A program made the position numbers and the translations under genes. From Kribbella soli (GTDB lineage Bacteria > Actinomycetota > Actinomycetes > Propionibacteriales > Kribbellaceae), in NCBI RefSeq assembly GCF_004331345.1, contig NZ_SJJZ01000003.1:1488001-1552000 (forward strand): a DNA stretch of 64,000 bases, in the 5' to 3' direction. Position 1 is the first letter of the stretch. Every line of letters begins with the position of its first letter. The notes below the pieces were generated by a model. That model saw nothing but the letters and a program-made list of their open reading frames with translations. It had not been told where the DNA came from and searched no databases. Positions 35,346 through 44,012 of this stretch are shown one piece after another.

Positions 35346-36479
35346 ATGAAGGTTCGAGTCGGGCGCGAGGTGCTGGCCGAGGCTGTTGGATGGGTTGCGC
35401 GTGGGCTGCCGAGCAGGCCGAGTGTGCCGATTCTGGCCGGGATGGTCGTCGAAGCCGGGGACGGGCAGGTGACGTTGTCCGGGTTCGACTACGAGAGCTC
35501 GGGGCAGGTCAGCGTGCCGGCCGAAGTGGCCGACGAGGGGCGGGTGCTGGTGTCCGGGCGGCTGCTGTCGGACATCTGCCGGAGCATGCCCCGGGACACG
35601 GTGGATCTGAGCGGTGAGGCGGCTCGGGTCCAGGTGAGTAGCGGGGCCGCCCGATTCGACCTTCACACCTTGCCGCTCGACGAGTATCCGGCGTTGCCGG
35701 AGATGCCCGCGGTGAGTGGCGTGGTCGACGGGGAGGTCTTCGCGCACGCGGTCGCGCAGGTCGTGAGCGCGGCCGGCCGGGACGACACGCTCCCGGTCTT
35801 CACCGGGATCCGGCTGGAGATCCGCGGGTCGGCCATTTCGCTGCTGGCGACCGACCGCTACCGGCTGGCGCTCCGGACGTTCCCCTGGGAGCCGGCCGAC
35901 GCCGGCGTCGAGGCGAACGTGCTGGTTCCGGCCAAACTGCTCTTGAACGTCGCCAAGGCGATGTCCGGTCACGACTTGACGCTTGCGCTAGGTTCGACCC
36001 GCACTGGCGACGGGTTGATGGGGTTCGAGGGTGGTGGGCGGCGGGCGACGAGCCGGCTGATCGACGGCGAGTTCCCGAGGGTTCGCGGGCTGATTCCGGC
36101 CGAGAGTGCGATCACCAGCACCGTGACCGTGGAGACGGCGGCGCTCGTCGAGGTCGTCAAGCGCGTGGCACTCGTGGCGGAGCGGTCGGCGCCGGTGCGG
36201 CTCACCTTCGCAGACGGTACGGCGGCGCTCGACGCGGGCAATGGTGAAGAGGCGCAGGCGTCGGAGGCCGTCGAGGTCACGCTCACCGGCGAGCCGGTCG
36301 TGACCGGCTTCAACGCCGGCTACCTGCTCGACGGACTGGCGTCGCTGGGCACCCCGTTCGCGCATTTCGCCTTCACCCAACCCACCAAACCGGCCAACCT
36401 GACCGGCCTGCGCTCGTCCGACGATGCGCCGACGGCAGACTCCGCCTACATCCTGATGCCGATGCGCCTGCCGACCTGA
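35346..36479 (+). CDS. dnaN: DNA polymerase III beta sliding-clamp paralogue
   Basis: A 377-residue three-domain sliding clamp. Family blocks are LLATDRYRLALRTFPW in the middle domain, LIDGEFPRVRGLIP in the third, and the C-terminal YILMPMRLP, which forms the partner-binding pocket edge. The neighbours are unrelated, with no dnaA, recF or gyrB nearby, so this is probably a second clamp rather than the replicative dnaN at the origin. Compared with canonical clamps the N-terminal domain is more divergent. ATG 35346 is preceded by GAGGAG. It could serve repair or translesion polymerases; that is inference. Confidence 0.87.
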   Translation: MKVRVGREVLAEAVGWVARGLPSRPSVPILAGMVVEAGDGQVTLSGFDYESSGQVSVPAEVADEGRVLVSGRLLSDICRSMPRDTVDLSGEAARVQVSSGAARFDLHTLPLDEYPALPEMPAVSGVVDGEVFAHAVAQVVSAAGRDDTLPVFTGIRLEIRGSAISLLATDRYRLALRTFPWEPADAGVEANVLVPAKLLLNVAKAMSGHDLTLALGSTRTGDGLMGFEGGGRRATSRLIDGEFPRVRGLIPAESAITSTVTVETAALVEVVKRVALVAERSAPVRLTFADGTAALDAGNGEEAQASEAVEVTLTGEPVVTGFNAGYLLDGLASLGTPFAHFAFTQPTKPANLTGLRSSDDAPTADSAYILMPMRLPT

Positions 36480-36538
36480 TGTCAAGCTGCCAGCTACGGC
36501 TCCGACCAGAAGGCACAGACCTAGCGGAGGAGTAGCAG

Positions 36539-37312
36539 ATGGAGTTCGAGCGGCACTGCGCACTGATCGTCGAGCAGGCCGAGCTGCTGGCAGGCCACCT
36601 GAGCGAGGGCAAGGACCTGGGCACTGCGGTCCCGTCGTGTCCCGGGTGGAACGTCGGGCAGTTGGTCCGTCACGTCGGCGGGGCGCACCGCGAGGCGACC
36701 GTGATCGCCAGGACCGGCGAGGCGCCGCCCGACGACGAGTTCCGCGACCCGACGCATTGGTACGCCGACGCGTCCGCGTGCACCGACGAAGCGGTCCGCG
36801 AGCTCGCCGCGTGGATCGTCGACGGCGCACGTGAGCTGGCCGAGGCGCTGCGCACCGCCGGACCCGACGTACCGATCCGGATGCCGATCGACGAGCCGAC
36901 GACCCGCTTCACCGCGCGGCGGATGGCACACGAGACTGTGATGCACCGGGCCGACGCAGCGCTGGCGCTCGGCGTGGCGTACGAGCTGGATCCCGAGGTC
37001 GCGATCGACGGGATCGACGAGTGGATGGAGCTCGGGGCGCTCCCGCTCCACTTCGAGGTGCACCCGTGGATGCGCGAGCTGCTCGCGCCGGGCCGCACGC
37101 TGAAGTTCGCCGCGCCGGAGCAGTCGTGGGTGGTCGACCTGACCGGCGACGCGATCCGCTGGCGCCACAGCACCGAGCCGGCCGCGGTGACCGTCCGCGG
37201 CCCGGTGACCGACCTCCTGCTGCATCTGTACAAACGCCGTGACGAGATGATCGAGGTGGACGGCGACAAGGACCTTCTCGAGTACTACTGGGAGCGCGTC
37301 AGCTTTGGATGA
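36539..37312 (+). CDS. Maleylpyruvate isomerase family mycothiol-dependent enzyme
   Basis: A 257-residue MDMPI-family protein with an N-terminal DinB-like bundle (VPSCPGWNVGQLVRHVGGAH, then ARRMAHETVMHRADA with metal-type His residues) and a C-terminal MDMPI_C domain (VTVRGPVTDLLLHLYKRR). These enzymes use mycothiol as thiol cofactor, which supports an actinobacterial host. The substrate is unknown. A GGAGGAG ribosome binding site precedes ATG 36539. Its last 8 bp overlap the YdcF-like gene. Confidence 0.9.
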   Translation: MEFERHCALIVEQAELLAGHLSEGKDLGTAVPSCPGWNVGQLVRHVGGAHREATVIARTGEAPPDDEFRDPTHWYADASACTDEAVRELAAWIVDGARELAEALRTAGPDVPIRMPIDEPTTRFTARRMAHETVMHRADAALALGVAYELDPEVAIDGIDEWMELGALPLHFEVHPWMRELLAPGRTLKFAAPEQSWVVDLTGDAIRWRHSTEPAAVTVRGPVTDLLLHLYKRRDEMIEVDGDKDLLEYYWERVSFG

Positions 37313-38006
37313 GGATGTAATCGCGAGGTACCTCGCGCGGCGCGACCCGATCGAGCAGCCGGTCGATCGGGTGGTGTTGATGGGCTCGGCGGTGCTGGAG
37401 TCGGTCGAGGCGGCCGCGGAGGCGCATCGTGCGTACGGCGCGCCGATCCTGGTGAGTGGCGGCATCGGGCATTCGACGAGCTTCCTCGAAGATGCCCTGC
37501 GTCAACGAGGTGTGGAGGCAACAACCGGTCGGCCGGAGTCGCACGTGTTTCGCGATCTCCTGACCAGCGCCGGCGTCGCACCCGAGGACGTCGCCGTCGA
37601 GGATCGGTCCACCAACTGTGGCGAGAACGCGGCGTTCACCCGGGAGCTGATCAGTACACCGCAAACGCTGCTGCTGATCCAGGACCCGACGATGCAACGT
37701 CGTACGCATGCCTGTTTCGAGCGATCCTTCGCCGACCTCGCCGGTACGACGCTGATCAGCCGCGCACCGCTCATCCCGTGGATCGGCCCCGACCGCGTGA
37801 GCGCCGGCCCGGACAGACCCGAGATCTGGACCCGCGACCGCTTCCGCTCCCTGATCCTCGGCGAGATCCACCGCCTGTCACCGGACGTCTACGGCCCCCG
37901 CGGCCGCAACTTCATCGACCACGTCGACATCCCCGCCGAAGTACTTGCCGCCTACAACGAACTGGCCACCCGCCATCCTCAGCTCGTACGCGCGGCCGCC
38001 ACCTGA
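37305..38006 (+). CDS. YdcF-like DUF218 protein
   Basis: A 233-residue soluble DUF218 protein with the SAM-binding YdcF-like core: VVLMGSAVLESVEAAAEAHR, PILVSGGIGHS, then EDRSTNCGENAAF (the ENA/NT motif) and TLLLIQDPTMQRR. There is no membrane helix, unlike SanA/ElyC types. No ATG is available in the right place. TTG 37305 is the likely start, with GGGAG about 9 nt upstream, and overlaps the previous gene by 8 bp, so expression is coupled to the mycothiol enzyme. Function unknown. Confidence 0.82.
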   Translation: MDEDVIARYLARRDPIEQPVDRVVLMGSAVLESVEAAAEAHRAYGAPILVSGGIGHSTSFLEDALRQRGVEATTGRPESHVFRDLLTSAGVAPEDVAVEDRSTNCGENAAFTRELISTPQTLLLIQDPTMQRRTHACFERSFADLAGTTLISRAPLIPWIGPDRVSAGPDRPEIWTRDRFRSLILGEIHRLSPDVYGPRGRNFIDHVDIPAEVLAAYNELATRHPQLVRAAAT

Positions 38007-38186
38007 TCGATCTGCGCTTCCAGCTAGTCGAAGCCAGCTCTTGAACAGCGTGTCGTCGGTCACCGACACGGCTTATCAACGGGCAGGGTCGTCATCCGAC
38101 GGTCGCACGGCAGATCAGGCTCAGGGCTGACGATCAGGCGGTGCACATCCGCTGTAGTGGGTGACGAACTCAGCGAAAGGATGGCT

Positions 38187-39257
38187 GTGGAACCCACCAG
38201 GGGCAGGCTCCACGAGGTTGACCTGTTGCGGATTCTCGCGGCGGTCTCGGTGATGGCGTACCACTATCTGTTCTCCGCGTACGCCGGTGGACTCAGCAAC
38301 CTGCGCTTCCCGCACGTGGACGTGGTCGCGCGGTACGGGTACCTCGGTGTCGATCTGTTCTTCACGATCAGCGGGTTCGTGGTCCTGCTCAGTGCGTGGG
38401 ATCGCAGCCCGCGGTCGTTCGTCATCTCGCGGGCGGTCCGCCTCTATCCGGCGTACTGGATCGCTGTCACGCTCACCACGATCGTCTCGATCGGCCTCGG
38501 CCAGGGGCGATTCCCGGTCTCGCTTCCGCAGTACCTGGCGAATCTGACGATGTTCAACTCGCTGCCGAACATCGAGAACGTCGACGTCGTCTACTGGACG
38601 CTGTGGGCCGAGCTGCGGTTCTACGCGATGATCCTGGTCCTCACCTGGATCGGCATCACCGCGCGCCGGGTCACGGCCTTCTGCTGGGCCTGGCTGGCCG
38701 CGACCTTCGTCTTCCAGGCCGGATTGTTGCCGCACGCAACGGACCTGGTCCTGAACACGCAGTTCGCGCACTACTTCATCGCCGGGATGGCGCTCTGCCT
38801 GATCCACCGGTACGGCGCGACGCCGCAGACGATCGCCATCGTCGCGATCTCGCTCGGCAACGCGGTCTACCGGGGAATCGGGTTCGCCGACCGGGTCGGG
38901 ATCCGGTACCACACCGAGCTGCACCGCCCGGTCGTCGTCGTGATCATCGTCGCGATCTTCGCGATCATGCTCGCGGTCGCACTCCGGCGCACCCATCGCC
39001 TCGGCCGGCCGTGGTTCGCGGTCCTCGGAGCGCTCACCTACCCGCTGTACCTGGTCCACGCACACATCGGCTTCATCATCTTCGAGCGCCTCGGCGACCA
39101 GGTGAACCACGTCCTCCTGGTCGTCGCGACGATGCTCCTGATGACCGGCGTCGCGGCCGCCCTGCACTACGGCGTAGAGCGGCCGCTAGCGCCACGTCTC
39201 AAGCGCCTCCTCGACCGGGTCCTCCCCGGTCGACCGGGTCACGCACTGAGGAAGTAG
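38187..39257 (+). CDS. Acyltransferase 3 family membrane protein
   Basis: A 356-residue acyltransferase-3 protein with about ten membrane helices. Such proteins O-acylate sugars, lipids or antibiotics using acyl-CoA from the cytoplasm. The N-terminal signature is HEVDLLRILAAVSVMAYHYLF (catalytic-type His), then GYLGVDLFFTISGFV and SRAVRLYPAYW. The start is uncertain: GTG 38187 has AAAGG 6 nt upstream, while ATG 38181 directly abuts that site and GTG 38157 lies further out. The acceptor is unknown. Its 3' end overlaps the convergent hydrolase by 19 bp. Confidence 0.87.
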   Translation: MEPTRGRLHEVDLLRILAAVSVMAYHYLFSAYAGGLSNLRFPHVDVVARYGYLGVDLFFTISGFVVLLSAWDRSPRSFVISRAVRLYPAYWIAVTLTTIVSIGLGQGRFPVSLPQYLANLTMFNSLPNIENVDVVYWTLWAELRFYAMILVLTWIGITARRVTAFCWAWLAATFVFQAGLLPHATDLVLNTQFAHYFIAGMALCLIHRYGATPQTIAIVAISLGNAVYRGIGFADRVGIRYHTELHRPVVVVIIVAIFAIMLAVALRRTHRLGRPWFAVLGALTYPLYLVHAHIGFIIFERLGDQVNHVLLVVATMLLMTGVAAALHYGVERPLAPRLKRLLDRVLPGRPGHALRK

Positions 39258-40006
39258 TCCGACAGCACCCGAGCCAGCGTCTCCGGCGGCAGCGTGTGGA
39301 ACGTTCCGTCATGTCCTTCCACCGTGCCCTGCGGCAACGCAGCAACGGCCTCCTGCACGGACCGCCGCAGCCACTCCGGACTGGCATTGCTGTACAGCCC
39401 CAGCGTCGGTACGTCGACCGACGCCAGCAGCTCCACCGGTACGGAGCTGTCCCGCAACTGCAGCGCGTCGTACACCAGCGTGTGCGCGATGGCCTCCATC
39501 CCTGCCCACATCGGCGACTGCCGAATCTGGTCGACCACCTCCTTCGGCTGCCCGACCGCCTCGACCATGAACAGTTCGGCCGCTCCACCCGGGTTCCCTG
39601 CGGCGACGAACTCCTGGAGCCGCTCGAGGTAGCGCTCCGGCGCCGGCGGCGCGCCATCGACCCGGAACGGCGGCTCCATGACCGCCTGCTTCTCGAACGG
39701 CAGCCCGGCCTGCAGCAACACCATCGACCCGGATGAGTACGCGCACGCGAACCGCGCGCCAGTCGCCGTGCGCACGGCGTCGAGGTCTTCCCACTCACGT
39801 TCCACCGCGTACGGCAGGGTGTCGCCGGAATCGCCACGGCCCCGCCGGTCGTAGTTCACGACGGTGAACGTCGCGGAGAGCGCCGTGGCGTCCTCGACGT
39901 ACCGCGAGCGGTCGGTGAACCCTCCAGCGACGAGCACGAGTACCGGGCCACTGCCGTAGGTGTCGTACGCGAGCTCGGTGCCGTCCTTCGAGACAACCTT
40001 CTCCAT
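39239..40006 (-). CDS. Alpha/beta hydrolase
   Basis: A 255-residue alpha/beta-hydrolase-fold protein. The oxyanion region is VLVAGGF, then the strand NYDRRGRGDSGDT. The nucleophile elbow reads FACAYSSGSM with an A-Y-S-S-G pattern rather than G-x-S-x-G. The acid and His are likely near LGLYSNASP and VEGHDGTFHT. Substrate unknown. ATG 40006 has an AAGGAG ribosome binding site; the frame upstream is non-coding. Convergent with the acyltransferase and divergent from the LysR gene. Confidence 0.87.
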   Translation of the reverse strand: MEKVVSKDGTELAYDTYGSGPVLVLVAGGFTDRSRYVEDATALSATFTVVNYDRRGRGDSGDTLPYAVEREWEDLDAVRTATGARFACAYSSGSMVLLQAGLPFEKQAVMEPPFRVDGAPPAPERYLERLQEFVAAGNPGGAAELFMVEAVGQPKEVVDQIRQSPMWAGMEAIAHTLVYDALQLRDSSVPVELLASVDVPTLGLYSNASPEWLRRSVQEAVAALPQGTVEGHDGTFHTLPPETLARVLSDYFLSA

Positions 40007-40130
40007 CACAAACTCCTTTTGCCGAACAGGTCTCTGCCCAACCGTCGAGCGAGTGGCCACCAGACAGACATAGTGTGATCCACCTCACAGGACCACGAAA
40101 CCTTCCCGCCCGTCAGAAGCATCACTACAG

Positions 40131-40147
40131 TTGGATTATGTATACAG
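40131..40147. promoter_or_regulatory. Possible regulon operator upstream of LysR/FDH (weak)
   Basis: TTGGATTATGTATACAG matches 12 of 17 positions of the panE site (58048) and carries the half-site GTATACAG. It lies 29 bp before the LysR start. Similar to the sequence at 42409. Confidence 0.35.
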
Positions 40148-40175
40148 GCGACTGCACACCGATCCGGACTCGTTG

Positions 40176-41147
40176 ATGTTGCTCCGGCAGCTGGAGTACC
40201 TCGTCGCCCTCGCCCGCGAGAAGCACTTCGCCCGGGCGGCGGATGCCTGTTACGTCTCCCAGCCGTCGCTGTCCGCCGCGATCCGCAAGCTCGAGCAGGA
40301 GCTCGACGTACCGATCGTGCGCCGCGGCCGCCGCTTCGAAGGCCTGACCCCCGAGGGCGAGCGGGTGCTGCTCTGGGCGCAGCGGATCCTCGCCGAGCAG
40401 GACGCGCTCCGGCACGAGCTGTCGATGATGCGCGGCGGCCTGAACGGCACGCTCCGGCTCGGCGCGATCCCGACCGCGATGCCGGTCGTCTCGCTCCTGA
40501 CGACACCGTTCTGCGAGCGGCACCCGAACACGCGCGTCACACTCGAGTCGCTGTCGTCGCGGGACATCACGCAGAAGCTGGCGGAGTTCGAGCTGGACGT
40601 CGCAATGACGTATCTCGACGACGACACCCTCGGACAGGTGCGCAAGACGCCGCTGTACGAGGAGCGGTACCTGCTGCTCACCCCGAAGGACACCGATCTC
40701 GCGCACCTGCCGGTGGCGACGTGGGCGCAGGTCGCCGAGTTGCCGCTCTGCCTGCTCTCCCCCGAGATGCGCAACCGCCGGATCATGAACGGGTACTTCA
40801 CCGACGACGGCGCGACCGCGACACCGTCGATCGAGAGCGACACGGTCTCCGGTCTCTACAGTCACCTGCACGGCAACCATTGGTCGACGGTGATCTCGCA
40901 CGCGTGGTTGCACATGTTCGGCGTACCGGACGGGATGCGCGTCGTACCGCTCAAACGCCCGGCGCACGGGCCACGCGTCGGCCTGGTGATCGCCGCGCGG
41001 AGCCCCGAACCCGTACTCGCCCGCGCGCTGCTCGACGTCGCCCGGCAGGCCGGCGTCCACAAGGCCCTCGACAGCCTGCTCGACGTGCACTTGATGGGTT
41101 CGGGCTATCTCGACATAGCGAGCAAGTCTTTGACCGTCGGTCCTTGA
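40176..41147 (+). CDS. LysR family transcriptional regulator, next to FDH
   Basis: A 323-residue LysR regulator. The HTH is at the N-terminus (LEYLVALAREKHFARAADACYVSQPSLSAAIRKLEQEL), with the effector domain from about 90 onward (LRLGAIPTAMPVV). I chose ATG 40176 (MLLRQLEYLVAL, the usual family start); TTG 40131 upstream overlaps an operator-like sequence. It is the immediate upstream neighbour of formate dehydrogenase in the same direction, 44 bp apart, which suggests it controls that gene or is co-transcribed with it. Effector unknown; formate or an upstream acid is possible. Confidence 0.9.
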   Translation: MLLRQLEYLVALAREKHFARAADACYVSQPSLSAAIRKLEQELDVPIVRRGRRFEGLTPEGERVLLWAQRILAEQDALRHELSMMRGGLNGTLRLGAIPTAMPVVSLLTTPFCERHPNTRVTLESLSSRDITQKLAEFELDVAMTYLDDDTLGQVRKTPLYEERYLLLTPKDTDLAHLPVATWAQVAELPLCLLSPEMRNRRIMNGYFTDDGATATPSIESDTVSGLYSHLHGNHWSTVISHAWLHMFGVPDGMRVVPLKRPAHGPRVGLVIAARSPEPVLARALLDVARQAGVHKALDSLLDVHLMGSGYLDIASKSLTVGP

Positions 41148-41191
41148 CCCGGCGATGGTGGAAATCCCTTCAGAACAAGGAGATTCCTACC

Positions 41192-42343
41192 ATGGCGAAG
41201 TTAGTGTGCGTGCTGTACGACGACCCCGCTGCCGGCTACCCGACGTCCTACGCGCGCGACGATATCCCTGCGATCGAACGCTACCCGGACGGCCAGACCG
41301 CGCCATCGCCTAAGTCGATCGACTTCACACCAGGCGCCCTGCTCGGAAGCGTGTCCGGTGAGCTCGGCTTGCGCAGTTTCCTCGAGAGCCAAGGCCATAC
41401 GCTCGTCGTCATCTCCGACAAGGAGGCTGCCCTCGACCGCGAGCTTCCCGACGCCGATGTGGTGATCTCGCAACCGTTCTGGCCGGCGTACCTGACGGCC
41501 GAGCGGATCGCGAAGGCGCCGAAGCTCAAGCTCGCGATCACCGCCGGGATCGGGTCCGACCACGTCGACCTGGACGCCGCGATCGACGCCGGCATGACGG
41601 TTGCCGAGGTCACCTACTCGAACAGCATCAGCGTCGCCGAGCACGTGGTGATGATGATCCTCGGGCTGGTGCGGAACTACCTCCCGTCGCACCAGGTGGT
41701 GGTCGACGGCGGATGGAACATCGCGGACTGCGTCGCACGCTCGTACGACCTCGAGGGGATGCACGTCGGCACGGTCGCGGCCGGCCGGATCGGGACCGCC
41801 GTACTGCGGCGGCTGGCGCCGTTCGACGTGCAGTTGCACTACACCGACCGGCACCGGCTGCCGGAGTCGGTGGAGCGCGAACTCAACCTCACCTTCCACC
41901 CGAGCGCAGCCGACATGGTCCCGCACTGCGACGTGGTCACGATCAACGCGCCCTTGCACCCGGAGACCGAGGGGCTGTTCGGCGACGAACTGCTCGGCAG
42001 CATGAAACGCGGCACCTACCTGATCAACACGGCCCGCGCGAAGATCGCCGACCGGGACGCGATCGTGCGGGCGCTGGAGAGCGGGCAGCTGGCCGGGTAC
42101 GCCGGTGACGTCTGGTACCCGCAGCCGGCGCCGGCCGACCACCCGTGGCGGACCATGCCCGACCACGGGATGACGCCGCACATCTCCGGCTCGTCGCTGT
42201 CCGCGCAGACCCGGTACGCCGCGGGCACGCGGGAGATCCTGGAGTCCTGGCTGAGCGGTACGCCGATCCGCGACGAGTACCTGATCGTCGACGGAGGGCG
42301 ACTGGCCGGTGCCGGAGCGCACGCGTACTCCACCACGGTGTAA
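41192..42343 (+). CDS. fdh: NAD-dependent formate dehydrogenase
   Basis: A metal-free D-2-hydroxyacid-dehydrogenase-family enzyme that oxidises formate to CO2 with NAD+. Its 383 residues match Pseudomonas-type FDH closely: Asn144 (YSNSISVAEHVVMM), the Rossmann loop GTVAAGRIG (193-201), NAD-selective Asp219, Arg282 (NTARAKIADRDA) and His330 (MTPHISGSSLSAQ). Each is shifted by two from the Pseudomonas positions. An AAGGAG ribosome binding site precedes ATG 41192. It disposes of the formate that the Frc/ThDP-lyase module at 48-51 kb would release and yields NADH. It may share that module's operator (weak sites at 40131 and 42409). Confidence 0.96.
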   Translation: MAKLVCVLYDDPAAGYPTSYARDDIPAIERYPDGQTAPSPKSIDFTPGALLGSVSGELGLRSFLESQGHTLVVISDKEAALDRELPDADVVISQPFWPAYLTAERIAKAPKLKLAITAGIGSDHVDLDAAIDAGMTVAEVTYSNSISVAEHVVMMILGLVRNYLPSHQVVVDGGWNIADCVARSYDLEGMHVGTVAAGRIGTAVLRRLAPFDVQLHYTDRHRLPESVERELNLTFHPSAADMVPHCDVVTINAPLHPETEGLFGDELLGSMKRGTYLINTARAKIADRDAIVRALESGQLAGYAGDVWYPQPAPADHPWRTMPDHGMTPHISGSSLSAQTRYAAGTREILESWLSGTPIRDEYLIVDGGRLAGAGAHAYSTTV

Positions 42344-42408
42344 GCGGGATCACGGCGTACGTAACCGGGATCACGTGAGACGCGGGCAGAACCGGTCAGT
42401 ACGCCTGG

Positions 42409-42422
42409 TTGAATGTATACAG
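42409..42422. promoter_or_regulatory. GTATAC dyad upstream of small gene (weak regulon site)
   Basis: TTGAATGTATACAG contains the perfect 8-bp palindrome TGTATACA and shares ATGTATACAG with the site at 40138. It lies 26 bp before the small gene. Confidence 0.35.
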
Positions 42423-42448
42423 AAGCCAGAATTCAAGGAAGGGTAGAA

Positions 42449-42628
42449 ATGATCTTCACACGTAGGTTCGGCGCTCTGGCGGCTCGCCCGCAGTTCCCGG
42501 ATGCCCCGGAGCTGCAGGAGCTGAACAAGCCGGTCGATCTCGATGCCGAGCTCGCCGGGCTGACCACTCAGGATGCCCGTGGCGCCCACGACGACGGCCG
42601 CCGGAACGCGGACGAGTCCGCGGCCTGA
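42449..42628 (+). CDS. Small hypothetical protein
   Basis: A 59-residue ORF starting at ATG 42449 with a good ribosome binding site (AAGGAAGGG, 5-6 nt spacing). The product is MIFTRRFGALAARPQFPDAP followed by a hydrophilic acidic half (DLDAELAGL) and a charged tail. There is no membrane helix and no recognisable domain. Third positions are mostly G/C, and a GTATAC dyad lies just upstream, so I think it is expressed. It sits between FDH and the GntR regulator; a role in the formate/acyl-CoA pathway is only suggested by location. Confidence 0.55.
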   Translation: MIFTRRFGALAARPQFPDAPELQELNKPVDLDAELAGLTTQDARGAHDDGRRNADESAA

Positions 42629-42671
42629 CCCCGGCGTACCGGGCAACCGGCGCCGGCGGTATATGTCAGAG

Positions 42672-42706
42672 CATGGCACTTGGTAGACTGTCTACCAAGT
42701 GCCATG
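42672..42706. promoter_or_regulatory. Perfect 35-bp palindrome, operator of gntR-type gene
   Basis: Two 17-bp arms (CATGGCACTTGGTAGAC and its exact complement) around a single T. The core TTGGTAGAC-T-GTCTACCAA suits a GntR/FCD dimer. It lies 23 bp upstream of the GntR start and probably covers the promoter, giving autoregulation. Confidence 0.85.
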
Positions 42707-42729
42707 ACTGTAGGACCGGAAGGGACCTC

Positions 42730-43485
42730 ATGACGACGATCAGTGCGGGGCCAGGGGCGGGCGCGGAACCGGCCGGTGTGCGGCACGTCAAGCGGCCGAC
42801 GCCGTTGCGGGAGTCGGTGTACGAGGCCCTCACGGAGATGATCATCGACGGCACGCTCGAGCGCGGGCGGCACCTGGTCGAGGTCGAGCTCGCCGGGATC
42901 CTGGGCGTCTCGCGGCAGCCGGTGCGCGAGGCCCTGCAGCGCTTGAACAACGAAGGCTGGGTCGATCTGCGGCCCGGGTTCGGTGCGATGGTGCACGTGC
43001 CGGCCGAGGACGAGGTCGACCAGTTGCTGGCGGCCCGTGCGGCGCTGGAGTCGGAGTCCGCGCGGCTCGCGGCCCGGCACGCGTCGAAGGACGACGTCGC
43101 CAAGTTGCGCGAGCTGTGCAAGATCGGCACGGCGTACCAGGAGGCCGGCGACATCGACGGCACGGTCCGGACGAACGCCGAGCTCCACAGCCTGATCACC
43201 CAGATGTCCGGCAACCGTTTCCTGGTCGACTTCGCCGCCCAGGTCGACCGCCGCGTCCGCTGGTACTACACCCCCGTCGCCCCCGTCCGCGGCGCAGCCT
43301 CCTGGCGCGAGCACAACCGTCTCGTCAAGGCCATCAGCGAAGGCGACGAAGACAAGGCCGCCCAGATCATGCGCGAACACACCGAACACACCCGCAAGGC
43401 CTACCACGACCTCCAAGCAACAACCGCGCCGGCCGAAACCCCCGAACCCGACACCTCCCCCCGTCGCCGCCGCCGCACGAACTGA
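42730..43485 (+). CDS. GntR family (FadR/FCD type) transcriptional regulator
   Basis: A 251-residue GntR regulator. The winged helix (about 20-90) reads LRESVYEALTEMIIDGTLE, then LAGILGVSRQPVREALQRL. The all-helical FCD ligand domain (from about 100) has the metal-type residues in RAALESESARLAA, NAELHSLI and EHNRLVKAI. The C-terminus is basic (RRRRRTN). I chose ATG 42730, preceded by GGAAGGGA; ATG 42673 would lie within the 35-bp palindrome. FCD regulators usually sense organic acids, and this one is embedded in the formate/acyl-CoA gene region, so it is a candidate controller of the shared 17-bp operators, although its own palindrome differs from them. Confidence 0.9.
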   Translation: MTTISAGPGAGAEPAGVRHVKRPTPLRESVYEALTEMIIDGTLERGRHLVEVELAGILGVSRQPVREALQRLNNEGWVDLRPGFGAMVHVPAEDEVDQLLAARAALESESARLAARHASKDDVAKLRELCKIGTAYQEAGDIDGTVRTNAELHSLITQMSGNRFLVDFAAQVDRRVRWYYTPVAPVRGAASWREHNRLVKAISEGDEDKAAQIMREHTEHTRKAYHDLQATTAPAETPEPDTSPRRRRRTN

Positions 43486-43766
43486 CGCCGATCCAGCGAC
43501 CGGGGCATGGCGTTGCCCGTCGGGTCAACAACCAGCTGAATCACTCCGCGATAGCAGTGGTGTTCGCTGGCCCGTTCCGACCAAGGGCCCGGTGGCAACG
43601 GGCCGGACGTGTGCCACTCAGTAACCGGTGGCGGACGCCCGGGATCAGGCGTGCGATGTCGTTACTCGTGACCCTGCCGCGGGGTTAGTGAGTGCCAGCG
43701 GTTCCGCCCACCTGTGCCCTTGCGGCGCCGCGGCGGCTGCCCTTACCGCAAGACGAACAGGCCGTG

Positions 43767-43811
43767 TTTCCGGAACATAATCGTCACGGAGCGGCAAGAA
43801 TGTTCCGGAAA
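43767..43811. repeat. 12-bp inverted repeat built from two TTCCGGAA palindromes
   Basis: TTTCCGGAACAT (43767-43778) and its exact complement ATGTTCCGGAAA (43800-43811) are separated by 21 nt. Each arm contains the self-complementary TTCCGGAA; the two palindromes are 33 bp apart centre to centre. This could be a stem-loop or a double operator; no adjacent gene start explains it. Confidence 0.7.
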
Positions 43812-43972
43812 GCCCCGCTGCAGGCCAGCGGGTAGTGCGAGCCGCCGTGACGCGTGTTCTTTCAAACCCAACCCGGTACCCGGCGCCGGTCACAGTCGCC
43901 GTCAGCACGAGAAGCGCACCCGCCGAAGGCGGCAATCGAGCTGCCGCCGCGCAGCGGTGTCCCTTCAGCACA

Positions 43973-44012
43973 CACCAGTCGCCCGCAGCCTGGTGGTTGC
44001 GGGCGACTGGTG
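43973..44012 (-). terminator. Terminator of the acyl-CoA synthetase/transporter operon
   Basis: A perfect 15-bp stem (CACCAGTCGCCCGCA and its complement) with a 10-nt loop, ending 4 bp beyond the stop of the minus-strand membrane protein gene. Confidence 0.85.

Noticed and set aside
43645..43971. 108-codon minus-strand frame in the gap after the GntR gene
   Set aside because: No ribosome binding site, Ala/Arg-rich sequence without domain, and it runs through the inverted repeats.
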